Below are positions 46,023 through 57,346 of a stretch of 64,000 bases of DNA, one piece after another. A program made the position numbers and the translations under genes. The first letter of the stretch is position 1, and the number at the start of each line of letters is the position of its first letter. Source of the stretch: Closterium sp. Naga37s-1 (lineage: Eukaryota > Streptophyta > Zygnematophyceae > Desmidiales > Closteriaceae); assembly GCA_947471745.1 (NCBI GenBank), contig CANJKZ010000774.1, positions 682,001-746,000 of the forward strand, read 5' to 3'. Under the pieces are notes generated by a model. It saw only the letters and a list, made by a program, of their open reading frames with translations. It did not search any database and was not told the origin of the DNA.

Positions 46023-49000
46023 TCAAGGACCACTATTCCATCTCGTGTTGTCTTGGATGTGCTTCGTGCCCATTCGCTGCACCAGCGCATACGTGTCGGG
46101 CTCCGGTTGGTTGTAATTGCTGTAGTAGAACACGTCCAACACTCTCCGCGGCCCCACCTTCCCCCTCGAGCAGCTCTTAAACTTCGGCTTCGCGACGACC
46201 AATGGGGAGCTCGCAGTCACCGCCAGGTCATCGTTCGCAAAGCTCGCAAATCCGAGCGAGTTGCCGTCCGTAACGTTTGTAATTTTGTAGTAGTTGAACT
46301 TGGCTACAGTAGTGAGATTTTCGCAGTACTTGAACCAAGTATTGCGCTTGTTGTTAATGAGTACGAGGTCGAGGAAATTGTCGGAGGGCAGCCCGCTGCA
46401 TGACCCCGTTTGGGCGGCGGAGAGAGTGTTGGCAGTGTTGCAGGGGTTGCCGCTGATGGTCTGATCAAGACAGATGTCCTTCATCCATGGCCATAGCTGG
46501 ACAAGGAGAGAAGCGAGGGAAGCAGAAGGGATGGAAAGAGTCAGTAGACCCATAGGGTAACACTTTGCACAAGGATCTAAGCTTGTAGTTTATCTTCGTC
46601 ATTAAACACCAATTGGTGACTCATTATAAGCACACCAGCAGTGCAACTCACATTGTTCCAGAGCGGCGTGTCGTAGTATTTGCGGCGCATGGACTCCCAG
46701 TAGGTGCCCGGGCGGATGGCACAGTTGTTGAGTGTGGGCGTGAGGCACGTGAACCACCCCGTCATGCCCGTCACATTCTTCATGATCACATCCTCCACAA
46801 AGTTCCTGCAAGAGGCAAGAGCCAACGGGGAGACAAAGGGGAAGAAATGATGAGGATGTTGGATTCTATGATGGTTGATGAGGCGCCTTTTAAAGTTAAG
46901 GAAGGACATAGTGTAGGAAATGGCTCGAAGGAATGGGACGAAACAAGTGTAATTTGTGTTGGACTCATGAATGAAACAAGTTTGAGGGTCATACAGATAG
47001 AATCTGCCTCGAGAATGCAGACTCACCATTTCCCATTGTTGACTTTGATGCCGTCGTAAGTCCCAATGCACGCACCGCCACGCACCGTGATTCCCGACGA
47101 AACATAATCCAAGTAGTAACAGTGGTCTCCGTTGTAAATATAGTTGCACTCCGCTACATTTCCCGGATTGAACCAATGTACACAGTAATAAATTCCCGCC
47201 GCATCCTGATCGCCGCTCATGTTTCGCGCCGTCGCCACAATCAGGTTGTTCGAAATCGTCGACAGCATGCAATCGCCCTGTAGGCTGACGTCAGCGCCGC
47301 AGCGAATCCCCGCGAAAAGGTAGTCGTGCACGTAATTGTTTCGCACGGTTACCCCCACCGCCCCGCGGTAGATCACGATACCCGTGTGTACACCTGCAGC
47401 ACCGGAAACGGGTTTGCGGGAAAGAGAGGATATATTAGCGGGGTTGAACTGAGGACTCGAAGAGGGGAGGCGGATGAAATGGGTTGAGAGCAAGAAGATG
47501 AGAGGGGGGTTGGGAGGGTGATAGGGGTGGGGTTGGGGGGATGATGGTGGTGTCGAATAGGAGAATAGGAGGGAGTCGGGATGTGTGCTGTGGGGAGGGA
47601 GGGAGGCGAGGCGGAGAAAGTCTAGGAGGCGACGTTGGGCGGGGCGAAAGCTCACCGTAAACTTCGTTATTCGTGATGGCGATATACGACGGCTCCAGCG
47701 TCGGCCCGTACCCGCAATACGCCACGCGAATCACGCCGTTATTCAGATCGAAATCCGAGACGCCCGTGACCTTCATGCTGTCGATGCGCGACATGACGCT
47801 TCGGAACACGTCGATGCGCCCGAACAGAGACCCCTTCACCACCTGCACGTGATGACAGCCGTAAATCGACACCGTCGGGCAGATAATCCCCGCGCCGATG
47901 CTCGGAATGTTCGCGCAGGGAGCCGACGCGGCCGTGTACGGCTGTTGGAAGCTGATCCCGTGCACGAGCACGTTGCTCGTGTTCCAGATGCGCAGAAGCG
48001 GCTCGTCAGTGTTCGCGAGCGAGAGCGTCGCGCCGTTGGGCGGCGCGCGCGCGGAGCGAAGGATGGTGCAGGCGTAGGAGGCGTTGAAGAGCAGCCCGCG
48101 CGTTAAGGCGAGGTCGGATTGGAGCTCGAGAATGACCGTGGATTGCGGGGAGTACTGCAGCCGAAGCGCGAAGTCGTCTTCGGTGAACACGGCGATCTTG
48201 ACCGCCGTGAGAAGCGGCGAGCAGGGGGGAGGCGTCTCGGTGGCGACTGGAGGAAATGGGGGCGGGGAGGGGGTTGGAAAGGGGGGTGAGGGAGCGGGGT
48301 GAAGAGGGGATGGGGAATGAGGATGGTGGGGTGCGAGGCTGAGCGAGGGGGCGAAGCCGGGGAGCTGAGCGAGGGGGAGGGGATGCCTCCGAGGGTTATC
48401 GACGAGGAATGGAGGAAATTGAAACAATGAGGCGGTGAGAAAGGGGAAACGGAGGGGAGGGGGGAGCGGAAAGCTTGGGAATGGGGAGGGTGTGGGTGAA
48501 GTGTGATTCCGGGCTGGTTGTGAGCGGCGGGAAGATATTTGAGTGGATGCAAGACCAAACGACACACATTGAGTCCCCTTGCGAGACATTCCGACGCATC
48601 GCCACGCTTCGCGCCGGGAGGAGGCAGGAAGAAGGGAAGAGGGATCCACATAGGGCTATTAACTCGTCTTCCGGTGGACTGATTAAAGGGAACGCGACCA
48701 GAGAACGATGACAGCAAAAAGGAGCAGCGGTCGCGCAATACGATACGATTTTTTTGTTGCGGTTACTGAAGGATGGAGATTCAGCGTGACTATAGCGGAA
48801 GCGCATACCCGTATTGCTTGTCGAGTACACTGCCATGCTGCTGCTGGCGAGAGATAGTGTGGACGTTGTCGTCGTGCTGGTAGTGTCCAATAGCGAGTAC
48901 CGATGCGGGAGCGAAACATTCTCCCCTCTTGTTCCGTCACTGTTGCTTCTCTCATTGCTGTCTCCGTAAATGCCGCCAACCTTGCCATTGCCTTCCCCAG

Positions 49001-49343
49001 GGAACTCCGTGCCTCGAGGAAGTCTGGCGCTGCTACGCAGCTCCGTGTGCCGGCCATCTTGCCATTCGTCAGTTCCGACAATTTGGCCGTCTATTTGGCC
49101 GTCAAGCACGACATCGTGTCCCTCCTCCTGTCCCCTTTGCCTTCCGCCCAACCGTTGTTGAAAAAGGTCAGCGAGTAGCGGCAAAAGATGATGGCGCCGC
49201 GGCAGGCTGCGACTAAGGCTAACTGAGTAGCTATGGCCGCTCACGCGCGCGCGCGCACAGAAGAAGAGGGTTAGAAGCAACAGATGGAGACTTGCGCGAG
49301 CGAGAAAGTCAGGTCGCAAGCGTGAAGTGCGTGTCTGAAGCAT
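46023..49343 (-). CDS. Secreted right-handed beta-helix (pectin-lyase-fold) protein, five-exon gene model
   Basis: Predicted exons are 49343-48809, 48246-47656, 47393-47027, 46805-46652 and 46496-46023. Introns are 562, 262, 221 and 155 bp, all GT-AG with the frame kept across each join; total 2,121 bp, 706 residues, stop TGA. Residues 1-40 look like a signal peptide (a Leu-rich core LHLLLLTLFF then ARARVSG), so it is likely secreted or cell-wall located. Exons 2-4 have the short Asn/Gly/Val-rich strands typical of parallel beta-helix repeats (DFDLNNGVIRVAYCGYG, IAITNNEVYG, VTVRNNYVHDYLFAGIRCG, DGIKVNNGKW, VIMKNVTGMTG). The substrate cannot be told from the fold. Exon 1 after the signal peptide is low-complexity and least certain. 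An upstream start or extra 5' exon is possible. Confidence 0.8.
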
Positions 49344-49571
49344 GGTGGTTGATGTATCGGTGGTGGTGAAACGCGTAGGAGATGCTTACTACGTCGAGTC
49401 GATAGGAGATGCTTGAACAAGAAATTGTTGTCAGTACGCCATTGAAGAAGTGCGGTGAATTCGTCCAGCCAGCCTGTGTAGTTGTTGAGAATGATAAAGC
49501 TGGTCCTTGTGTGTGTGTGGTGTGGTGTTGTGTTGATTTCGTGCGGCTTGACTTCAAGCCAGCACAACACC

Positions 49572-50076
49572 GAGGAAATGACGGATCGCCCTGTTTTCAA
49601 GTTTCCGATTCCTTTAGGCAGTGGCTTTGACACCGCCTTGCTTCTCCGCTCGCGTCCAATTCCTTGGGGCAGCTGATTTCGACATTTCCAATTTCCTGTG
49701 ACCAGGAAATTCTGAAGTTTACCTGGTTCTAGTTTAGTGGCCAGTGGAAAAAATAAACCCCTCTCGGATGGCTGGCCATTTGGGAGGCATCAACCCTAAA
49801 CACCTTGCCTCACGGGGTTTCGGGTTGATACCTCCCAAATGGCATGCCCTCCATGAGGGGTATATATTTTTTGTCCCTAGCTTCTCGTAATTGACGCGAC
49901 AATTCAATTTATGATATCCCGATAAATAAACACAATATTAGTCTCTGGACTCGAAACGGGGCAATAGCGTAAATAGCTGACTGAAGGTATCGGACTCGAG
50001 CGCAAAGCAAGGCGGTGTCAAAACAACTGCTAGAAGGAAACGGAAACCCAAAACCAGGGCGGTCCGTCATTCCCTC
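49572..50076. mobile_element. Mutator-like foldback MITE upstream of the beta-helix gene
   Basis: 505 bp that is an imperfect palindrome over most of its length. The outer arms (left gaggaaatgacggatcgccc, right end the reverse of gaatgacggaccgccctgg) pair over about 100 bp. A central hairpin of about 39-bp arms lies at 49759-49861 around ccatttgggaggcatcaacc. It is flanked by a perfect 9-bp direct repeat cacaacacc (49563-49571 and 50077-50085). A 9-bp duplication with long inverted repeats is the signature of Mutator-like elements. No transposase. It lies 229 bp upstream of the ATG at 49343. Confidence 0.82.
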
Positions 50077-50085
50077 CACAACACC

Positions 50086-51082
50086 ACTACCAAGTCGCTT
50101 GCAGGTCCCAAATCACATCTCAGGAGTCTGGGGCACAGACCAGGAGGCTATCCCAGGAGTCAGTGGTTCACATCAGCTGTACACTACAAAGCGGGCCGGA
50201 ACGGGATGGAAGCAATTCATGGATGTTGAGCCCATAAGCATGGGGTGAATACCCCTTGATACGTACGTTACAGTTTCAAGCTGCCAGTCCTCCCTCACAG
50301 CAGCAAGTTCTGGAACAAATCCTGCAAATGCTGCCCGTTAAGTGAAACAACTATCATATCCCGCCTACAATACTTTCTGTCCCTTACCCAACCAATGCAA
50401 CCTCGCTTCTGAACCAGACGGAGGCCAGGAGGACATGTCACCGATGACAGCCGCCTCGTTCGAAGCATCCCATTGGCAGTGTCGACTGTCCAGGCCATGT
50501 GATCAGAGCTCAACAACCTCTCTACAGTGTACCCAATTAACCACAACCGCTGCCGACAAAAACTTCTTTCTGCCCGCCCGTTCGAACAGCCACACGTTTG
50601 CAATTTCCGTTTCAGCTTGAGCCACTGAAAATCCTCGAAATTCATTCGGCTGTTCTCCTGATCAAGTGTTCTTGAGTAACGGATTTCACTGTTTCAAAGA
50701 GTTCGTACGCGGAAGCTTCTGTTGAGCCGTGGAATGACGTGGAGACAACCTTTCACAGTTTCATCTATCTGTCCAGATGTCCCACGCCAACAGCGCCACC
50801 AACCGTTAAATACTCGATAACAGCTTCGTTTTGAGATATATTTTCACTTGGTGCTGAACCTCATCAAATTCTTATGGTCTTAACCTTTCACGGGTAACAC
50901 CACTTCAAATGGTTGCAAATGAATGCAGTAATGAAAATAGTACCACTACCATGTCAAGTAGTGTGCGCATGTAATCAGTAATTCTGCTTGATATATCAAT
51001 CAAAGCCCCAAGCCCTCTCTTGTAGTTCATCACCTTCTTAACAAGGTACGCTTCTGCCTTGTAAATGTGTAGAGCTTTCAAA
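50086..51082. other. Low-copy DNA, no gene recognised
   Basis: About 1 kb. A 116-codon minus-strand frame at 50295-50645 overlaps a 92-codon plus-strand frame. Neither shows a domain I recognise. No repeat or RNA gene seen. Confidence 0.4.
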
Positions 51083-52114
51083 TGTTAGTCAAATGTGTTT
51101 GCTACGCTTGGGTGATACATTTGGTAGCCTAGGTTAGGGTTTCCTATTCGTACCTCTCATTCCTCATCCGGTGCACATTATGTTTTTTTTACCTTGTATC
51201 GGTTACGTTAGGTCCGAGCTTCCGCTCACCGTCACCTAGCCTAACCCACCACCTACCTCATTCCTAGACTGCCCGCCAGCCTTAGCGCCGCCCGCTGATC
51301 TTACTGCCGCCAGCCAGCCTTAGCGCCAGCACAACAGCCAGCCCTAGCACCCCGCCAGTTCGCACAGCCACGCGCAAGCCAACGCGCCCAGCAGAGAGTG
51401 CGCCAGCACGCATTGCAACGCTTGCGCCATCAAACACAGCAACGCGCGCCGCAGCACGGACATCAGCGCACGCGCCCGCACGCACAGCAGCGCGCGCGCC
51501 CCAGCACGCGTAGCAACGAGCGCGCCCAGCAGAGCGTGCACTAGAACACGCAGCAGAGATCGCACCGGCACGCGCAGCAACGCGCACCAGCGCGCGCACC
51601 CGCACGCACAGCAGCGCTCACCCGCGGCGCGCTCGCCAGCGCACGCAGCACACATGCCAGAGCACGCAGCCGCTCCCGCACGCAGCTGCCGCCCGCACGC
51701 AGCTGCCGCCAGTGCGCACGTCAGCAGCTGCCGCAAGCGTGCACACCAGCAGCGTGCCAGTGGTGGGCGTCAGCAGCACTAGCGCCGGCAGCGCAAGAGG
51801 CAACAGCGCGCCACTGGCGCGCTACCCCTTACTGCCGTTCCTAGTGGCCACAGTCGTCCTCCCCTCTCCCCCCCCCCCCCCCCCCCCCCCCCCCACCCCC
51901 CACCCCCACTTAGGGTTCGACTGTTCCTGCCATTGTTCCTCGTACCGTTCCTAGCACTACATTTACTGCCGCTCCTCGTACCGTTCCTCTCGTTGTTCTT
52001 GCCACCGTTTCCAGCGACGTTTTTAGAGCTGTTCTTGCCGTCGCATTTAGCACCATTCCTAGCCCCTAGCCCCTTGCCCAGCACGGCTGTCGAATAGCCC
52101 GCCTAGTGCAGGTC

Positions 52115-53035
52115 ATGGCGTCCGACGGAGTCCCACGCTTCGACGTCGAAGGGCGTGTAATCGACTTCGCCATGTGGCTGCTGCACACCAAGCTCCATCT
52201 CAAGAGCCAGCCTCAGGATGGTGACACCATGTACGCACACACTTCAAGTAAGTTGCCTGCCCCCCCCCCCCCCCCCCCCCCCCCCTCGTCCCACTCCTCT
52301 TCCTCCTACGCCTACGTCAACCGTCCAGGAGGCCTTCGTGCAGCTGCGCACTGCGTACTCGTTGTGGGAGTCTCGCAACGCTGCTGCTCGCCTCCTCCCA
52401 TCGAACGAGTGCGTTCACTTTAGCCAGGTCACGTCGACGAAGGAGTGCTATGACGCTATCGTTTCTTGCTATTCCACTCCTTCCTCTGCTACCCTCAGTC
52501 GCCTCCTCATGCCCTTTCTCTTCCCATCCTTGGTTACATTCGTGACCGATGCTGATCTTGTTACTCACTTGACGATAGCTATCGTGCTGCATGCACCACT
52601 GCTCAGCTTTAGAGTCACCCCTCGCCTATCCACCTCACCATCTACTTTATTGTGATGCGTCTCTCTGGCTGCCTCTCGTCTGTATGCAACGTTATCCTCG
52701 CTAGGCACCCCACTGAGCTTACTATTGAGCTCATTGAGACTATTCTCAATGAGATCGAGGAGCACCTTCTCTCCGTCGCCTCTGCTACTACTGCAGTAAT
52801 CCCCCGTCTCTTCGAGGGGTGTGCTCTACCCCAGCTCCCCACCTACCACTCTTGCTTCAACTGAGTCTCCAGCGATTGGGGAGACTGCAGCCATTGCTGC
52901 CTCTGGTGGGCGGCGGCGAGCCAAGGGAGGTTAGAAGGGTGGGAAGGGTGGCGAAAGTGGAGGAGGTGGAGGCGGTGGGGGTGCTGGTACTTTTGGGGGA
53001 GCCGACACTGGAGGCGGTTGCGGAGAATCACTCTA
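52115..53035 (+). pseudogene. Gag remnant of G
   Basis: Begins near MASDGVPRFDVEGRVIDFAMW, matching the A/B Gag start. It shifts frame at the poly-C run and continues EAFVQLRTAYSLWESRNAAA, HFSQVTSTKECYDAIVSCYS and SRLLMPFLFPSLVTF. After another shift it reads TELTIELIETILNEIEEHLL. A short Gly-rich section (SGGGGGGGG) reaches about 53030, where unrelated sequence begins. Confidence 0.78.
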
Positions 53036-53790
53036 CAATGGTATTTGGATTGCATGGGAGGCTATGGGGTGATCGGAGCGTTGTTAACACTTGTGCAAGT
53101 TTGTGTGTTCACAGGGGAAGTTCGTAAGAGTTTCACTACGAATTTGGATTGAACAATATTACAATGAGGAAAGCATGTCGATATGGCTAGGAAGGCATTG
53201 CAACACCTAGTAAGCATTCTGCAATGCCATCCGCCAGCGCAGCAGAAGAGCGGCTTGCCAACGTTGCAGTAGGGTGGCATGCCAGCATTGCACCCAAAGC
53301 AGTATGCCAACAGTGCAGTCGCAAGTGAACATGTGGGCACATGTGCATTACCTACCAAGTAGGTGCAGGTATGATGGTTGCCCATTGCGCAGGTGCCAGG
53401 TAGAACACGCGGCGATTGTTGCGTCAGATGCACATTGTTGAGCACATTCCACACGTCGACTTCGCCAAAACCACATGGAGCGAAATTTGCGCACATGCAA
53501 ATTTCGTAGTCGAGCAGCTTTCGTAGACCAACTTGACGCCGCCCTGTCGACCAGCATTTGCCCAGACGAAGCTCATTGAACGGTGCTCATTGACCAATGC
53601 GTTTCAACGGACTCATAAACTAGCACTCATTGCTGGGCTCGTCTACGATCCCTGTTGTCGACCATCGACTTGCGTCGACGATGTTGAGCAGGGCATGTTA
53701 AATTGTCTCCTCCGTTAACCAACGAAATCCTACTCAACGACCACTTCGTCGAGTTTGTGTAGTTGACAGTGGGGTTGATTGCGCCCACGC
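53036..53790. other. Unidentified insert in the Gag of G
   Basis: About 750 bp that separates the Gly-rich part of Gag from its Gln-rich continuation (53800 onward). It has lower GC, no coding similarity that I recognise, and no LTR ends. It contains a perfect 26-bp palindrome with 10-bp arms (cgaaatttgc / gcaaatttcg) around 53480-53505. Exact boundaries and flanking duplication could not be set. Confidence 0.45.
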
Positions 53791-53799
53791 AAGGGTAGG

Positions 53800-55800
53800 G
53801 CCTTTCTCTTCGACAGCGGTGCCGGGGCTGTGGGTCCGGCTAGAGGAGGCGCTGGTCCTGGGAGTGTGGAAGGAGTACAACAGCAGTAGCAGCAGCAGTG
53901 TGAGATGCCATAGCAGTAGGTACAGCAGTAGTACCAGCAAATACAGAAGCAACAGCACGTGTAGCGGACACAGCACGTGCAGCCGCAACAGCACGTGCAG
54001 CAGCTGCCGCAACGTTTTCAGCAGTGGGCCCCTCACCAACATATTGGACCTGGTGGTCCGAGGAGTGTTGGCCGTGGTGGTGGCCCTGGCAGTTGGGGGG
54101 CACCAGGCCCTGGCCCGGGTACCGGCACAGTCTCCGGGCGGCTCGACCACTCCACACTGCGCTACTTCCATTGCCTCAAAGACCTCTACCACGATCGCTT
54201 TGGCTGGATGCGGTTCCTCCGCATTGGCCCTCACTGCTGCATCGTGGTTACCCTGTGTTTGCCATAGACATGCCTAATGTTTATTCTACTTTGTACCTTG
54301 TTGAACGTATTGCTGGATCCTTTTACATGCCTGTGCCTAGACTAGGATCTTTGCCTGTTTCTAGTGTAGAGGCTTGTGTTGTTGCTAGCCTAGGTTTGAC
54401 CGCTGCTGACGCGTCACTTTCTTTCACACTTGACTCTGGCACGTCCCAATATTTTGGCCGTGACCATACCACCATCTTGCCGCTTCCAACGAATTTTGCA
54501 ATTGCTTTGGCCGACCCCACGTCTGGACCAGTCGTCGCTCAAAGTACTAACATGCTCCCGTGTCCGGCCGTCCCATCAGGTTCTCTCATAGGTCTCCATA
54601 TGCCCTTGTTCTCTAGGAACTTGGTGGGTGTTGGATGTCTTCAGGACCTTGGTGTCACTACTAGGTTTCCTGGATACGAGAGGTTTGCAACCAGCACAGA
54701 CTCTACCACCAGGGCACAGCTTGCCACGATTCCCTGGGAGCTTGTGCCAGGTCTCTTCACACTGCACAATGCGTCCCCACAGGAGTTTGCGATTTGTCAG
54801 GTAGCTGCGTCTTGCTCTTGTCAGTCACTCACACACCCGTCCCTCCTGTGGCACCACAGTTTAGATCACCCTGCACTCCCATGTCTCCATCACATGGCTA
54901 GGCACCGGCTTGTCTTAGGTCTCCCACCGTTGCTCCCCCCTTTTCCTCAATCGCCTGCTCCTCCTGGCACGCCTTGTATGAGGATCAGCAGCGTGCCACC
55001 CCTCACTCCTTCTCGCCTCCACCCGCCACTGCACCTCTTCAGACCCTGCACTTGGACGTCTGGGGCCATGCCCCGGTTGCTGGGCTCCGACACGAGAGCT
55101 ACTTCCTTGTGGTTGTGGACAAATTCTCCCGCTAAACCACGATGTTTCCCTTAGAACGTAAGGCCAACGTGCCTAATGCTCTCTTCCCGTGGTTACATGC
55201 CACGCGGGCCCAGCGCGACCTTCCCGTAGCTTGGTCTGCACTCCGAGTTCACCTCTCGCCGGCTTGCCCACTCACACGCAGAGAGCAGGGCATCACCCAG
55301 TCCTTCACGCTTCAAGACCCGCCGCAACGGGATGGGGTAGCTCAATGTCGCATAGGCTTGGTAATGGAGATTGCCCGCACCTCCATAATTCATGCCCGCG
55401 CACCCCATTTTCTGTGGCCGTTTGAGGTCCGCTACGTCACGCATCGGCAAAACCTGTGGCCGTGTATCTCGCGCCCAGAGGATACACCAACCCGTCTTTT
55501 GGACTGGGTCATCTGGTGTTGCGCCTGCTTTTCACGTCTTTCATGTCTGTGATCCTTGCGCGGACAAGCTCTTGGTATGCACTCTTCCTTGTGTCTTCCT
55601 TGGTTTTCCAGTTGACGCCCCGGACTGTCGCTTCGATCACCCATTTCCCCACTGGTTCTTTCACTCACGTAATGTCACCTTTGACGAGTCCGTGTCTTTC
55701 TACGCACTCTACCCTAACAGAGGTACCCCGGTGACCTCCCCTCCCCTCTTCCTCACTCCTACCCCTCTTGGTCCCGCTCCTTCATTAGTCCTACCCCGCT
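53800..55800 (+). pseudogene. Gag end, protease and integrase remnant of G
   Basis: A Gln-rich section with several stops leads to the aspartic protease LSFTLDSGTSQYFG (about 54418-54460). The pre-integrase reads SLLWHHSLDHPALP. The integrase start LHLDVWGHAPVAG is readable after a frameshift near 54990. A TAA in FSRYTTMF (about 55134) interrupts the frame, and MFPLERKANVPNALFPWL follows from 55142. The NGVAERR motif is degraded to DGVAQCR. It continues through IARTSIIHARAPHFLWPF to a FDESVSFYALYPNRG strand (55679-55724). The integrase resembles the A/B family but is well diverged. No reverse transcriptase follows. Confidence 0.82.
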
Positions 55801-55820
55801 CCGTCTGGTGTCTCACACGT

Positions 55821-56250
55821 TGTGGAAAGGACTCTGGGATTGGCCTCTAGTCTGGTCGGAAGGGCTACAAGCTAGGTGCTTGGGAGGCGTGGGCGCGCTC
55901 ACCCGCTATGCAAACCTGCCCTTTTATCCCAGTTGGTTAGCGGGCTGGAATGCTATCCCTGCATGGTGTGGTGAGCGTGGAGGACCGAGGTTCGATTCCT
56001 GTTGTCGGCGATTTCATGTGCCCTAGTGGTGGGCCCTCCCAGTGAGGGGAGTGTTGGAAATGGATACTGGAATGGCCCGAAGTGGTCTCCTCAAGGGCTA
56101 CAGGTGTCATCGTGGGGGGGTATGGGTGCGCTGACCCACCAAGGAAACATTCCCTTTGATCCAATTGGTTGGTGAACTGGGTCCTTGTCCGGGGGGCCAG
56201 GGTTCGAATACCGCTGTCGTCGCTTTCAATGGAGTGCGAGCAAACTTTCC
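55821..56250 (+). mobile_element. Degenerate TRIM-like repeat with tRNA-like promoter boxes, two units
   Basis: First unit: an LTR-like stretch 55821-55963 (TGTGGAAAGG...CCCTGCA, 143 bp), then tggtgtggtgagcg at the primer-site position, a B-box match GGTTCGATTCC (55989-55999), and a purine run ending ccagtgagggga. The second LTR-like copy starts at 56052 (TGTTGGAAATGG) and again runs into GGTTCGAATAC (56201-56211). A-box-like tggttagcggg lies at 55934-55944. The layout parallels the intact TRIM at 59447-59823 but the sequence is diverged and the right end unclear. Confidence 0.6.
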
Positions 56251-56255
56251 GTCCT

Positions 56256-56871
56256 CTAGGTGAGGCCCCGGTCCTCTAGGCGTGCAGGGCAGCGACCTGT
56301 CTGCTCTTCGTCCACAAAGCGGCGACGCAGCTTGTCCATGTATGCGCTTTGGTGCAGCCACAGCTTGCGCGCAGACCTGTCCCGTACTATCTCCAGCCCC
56401 AAATACTTCTGCACGGGATTGATTTCCCGCAGCTCGAATGCGTTTTGCAGAATCTCACGAAGGTCCTTCAGCATCTCAAGGCTGCTGCTCGCGGCTAGCA
56501 AGTCGTCAACGTACACCAGCAGCCAACAACCGACTCCATCAGCACCAAACTTGAAGTAGAGCGCTTCGTCAACCTGAATCTTGCTCCATCCGCCGCCAAT
56601 GAGTACACTGTCGAGTGCTGAATACCACAGCAGTGGACTCTGTTTAAGTCCGTACAAGCTTTTCAGAAGCTTGCACACGCGAGATGTACCGTCATTGAAG
56701 TACGTCGGCTGCTCCATGTACACCACTCGGTCCAACTTGCTCAGCAAGTATGCGTTTTTCATGTCCAGCTGCATGACGTGCAGATCGAAAACTGCGACAA
56801 TGGAGAGGAAAATGCGTTGCGTAATATAGCTGCCGAGCGATGAATATGTCTCATCGTAATCCGCACTATAG
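56256..56871 (-). pseudogene. Copia reverse-transcriptase fragment of another lineage
   Basis: Minus strand reads YSADYDETYSSLGSYITQR, then LHVMQLDMKNAYLLSKLD, VCKLLKSLYGLKQSPLLWYS, LLVYVDDLLAASSS, QKYLGLEIVRDRSARKLWLH. This is the palm of a copia reverse transcriptase with YVDD, cut at its 5' side by the B4 LTR and at its 3' side by the tRNA-like repeats. It is not of the A/B, X or R lineages. Confidence 0.9.
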
Positions 56872-57346
56872 TGTCAAAATGTTATAATACTTATATTGTG
56901 TAGGCTGTAGTGGGGTAGCCCATAAGGGGCACAACCCAATCAGGGTTAGTACTTGTACCAACTTTCTACTCAATGCATTCATTATCGTTCAGTTTCTTGA
57001 CATGGTTTCAGAGCAGGTCCTGTTCCATGACCGTTTTTTTAGGGCCCACCGCATAGTTCCCTGCTAGTAGCGCTGCCGCACTAGTCGCGCTGCCCTGCCC
57101 TGCCTGCCGCGCCGCCCTGCTGGCCGCGCGCTGCCCTGCCCTGCCCGTCGCGCCGCCCTGCAGGCCGAGCGCTGCCCTGCCCTGCTCGTCGCGCCGCCCT
57201 GCCAGTCGCGCGCCGCCCTGCCCTGCCTATCGCGCTGCCCTGCTGGCCGCGCGCTGCCCTGCCCTGCCTGTCGCGCCGCCCTGCTGGTAGCGCACCGCCC
57301 TCCCCTGCCTGTCGCGTCCCCCTGCTGGCCGCCGCGTCGCCCTGCA

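Larger units (their letters stand above)
51083..55820 (+). mobile_element. Decayed copia element G, distant relative of the A/B family
   Basis: A possible 5' LTR is 51083-51177 (TGTTAG...GTGCACA, with gggtttcctattcgtacc resembling the A/B LTR), but no standard primer site follows, so this end is weak. A gcgcacgcagcagcgc-type leader and two poly-C runs (about 51851-51893 and 52259-52286) precede Gag. Coding remnants follow to about 55790. No 3' LTR was found. The right end appears replaced by the tRNA-like repeats at 55821. Confidence 0.65.

Noticed and set aside
46613..47059. 148-codon plus-strand frame opposite the beta-helix gene
   Set aside because: It is antisense to exon 4 and an intron of the minus-strand gene and shows no domain.
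50295..50645. 116-codon minus-strand frame as a gene
   Set aside because: No recognisable domain, no splice or start context, and a comparable frame on the other strand.
51083..51177. Confident 5' LTR for element G
   Set aside because: TG...CA ends and some similarity to A/B LTRs are present, but there is no normal primer site after it and no second copy in the window. Kept only as a weak suggestion.
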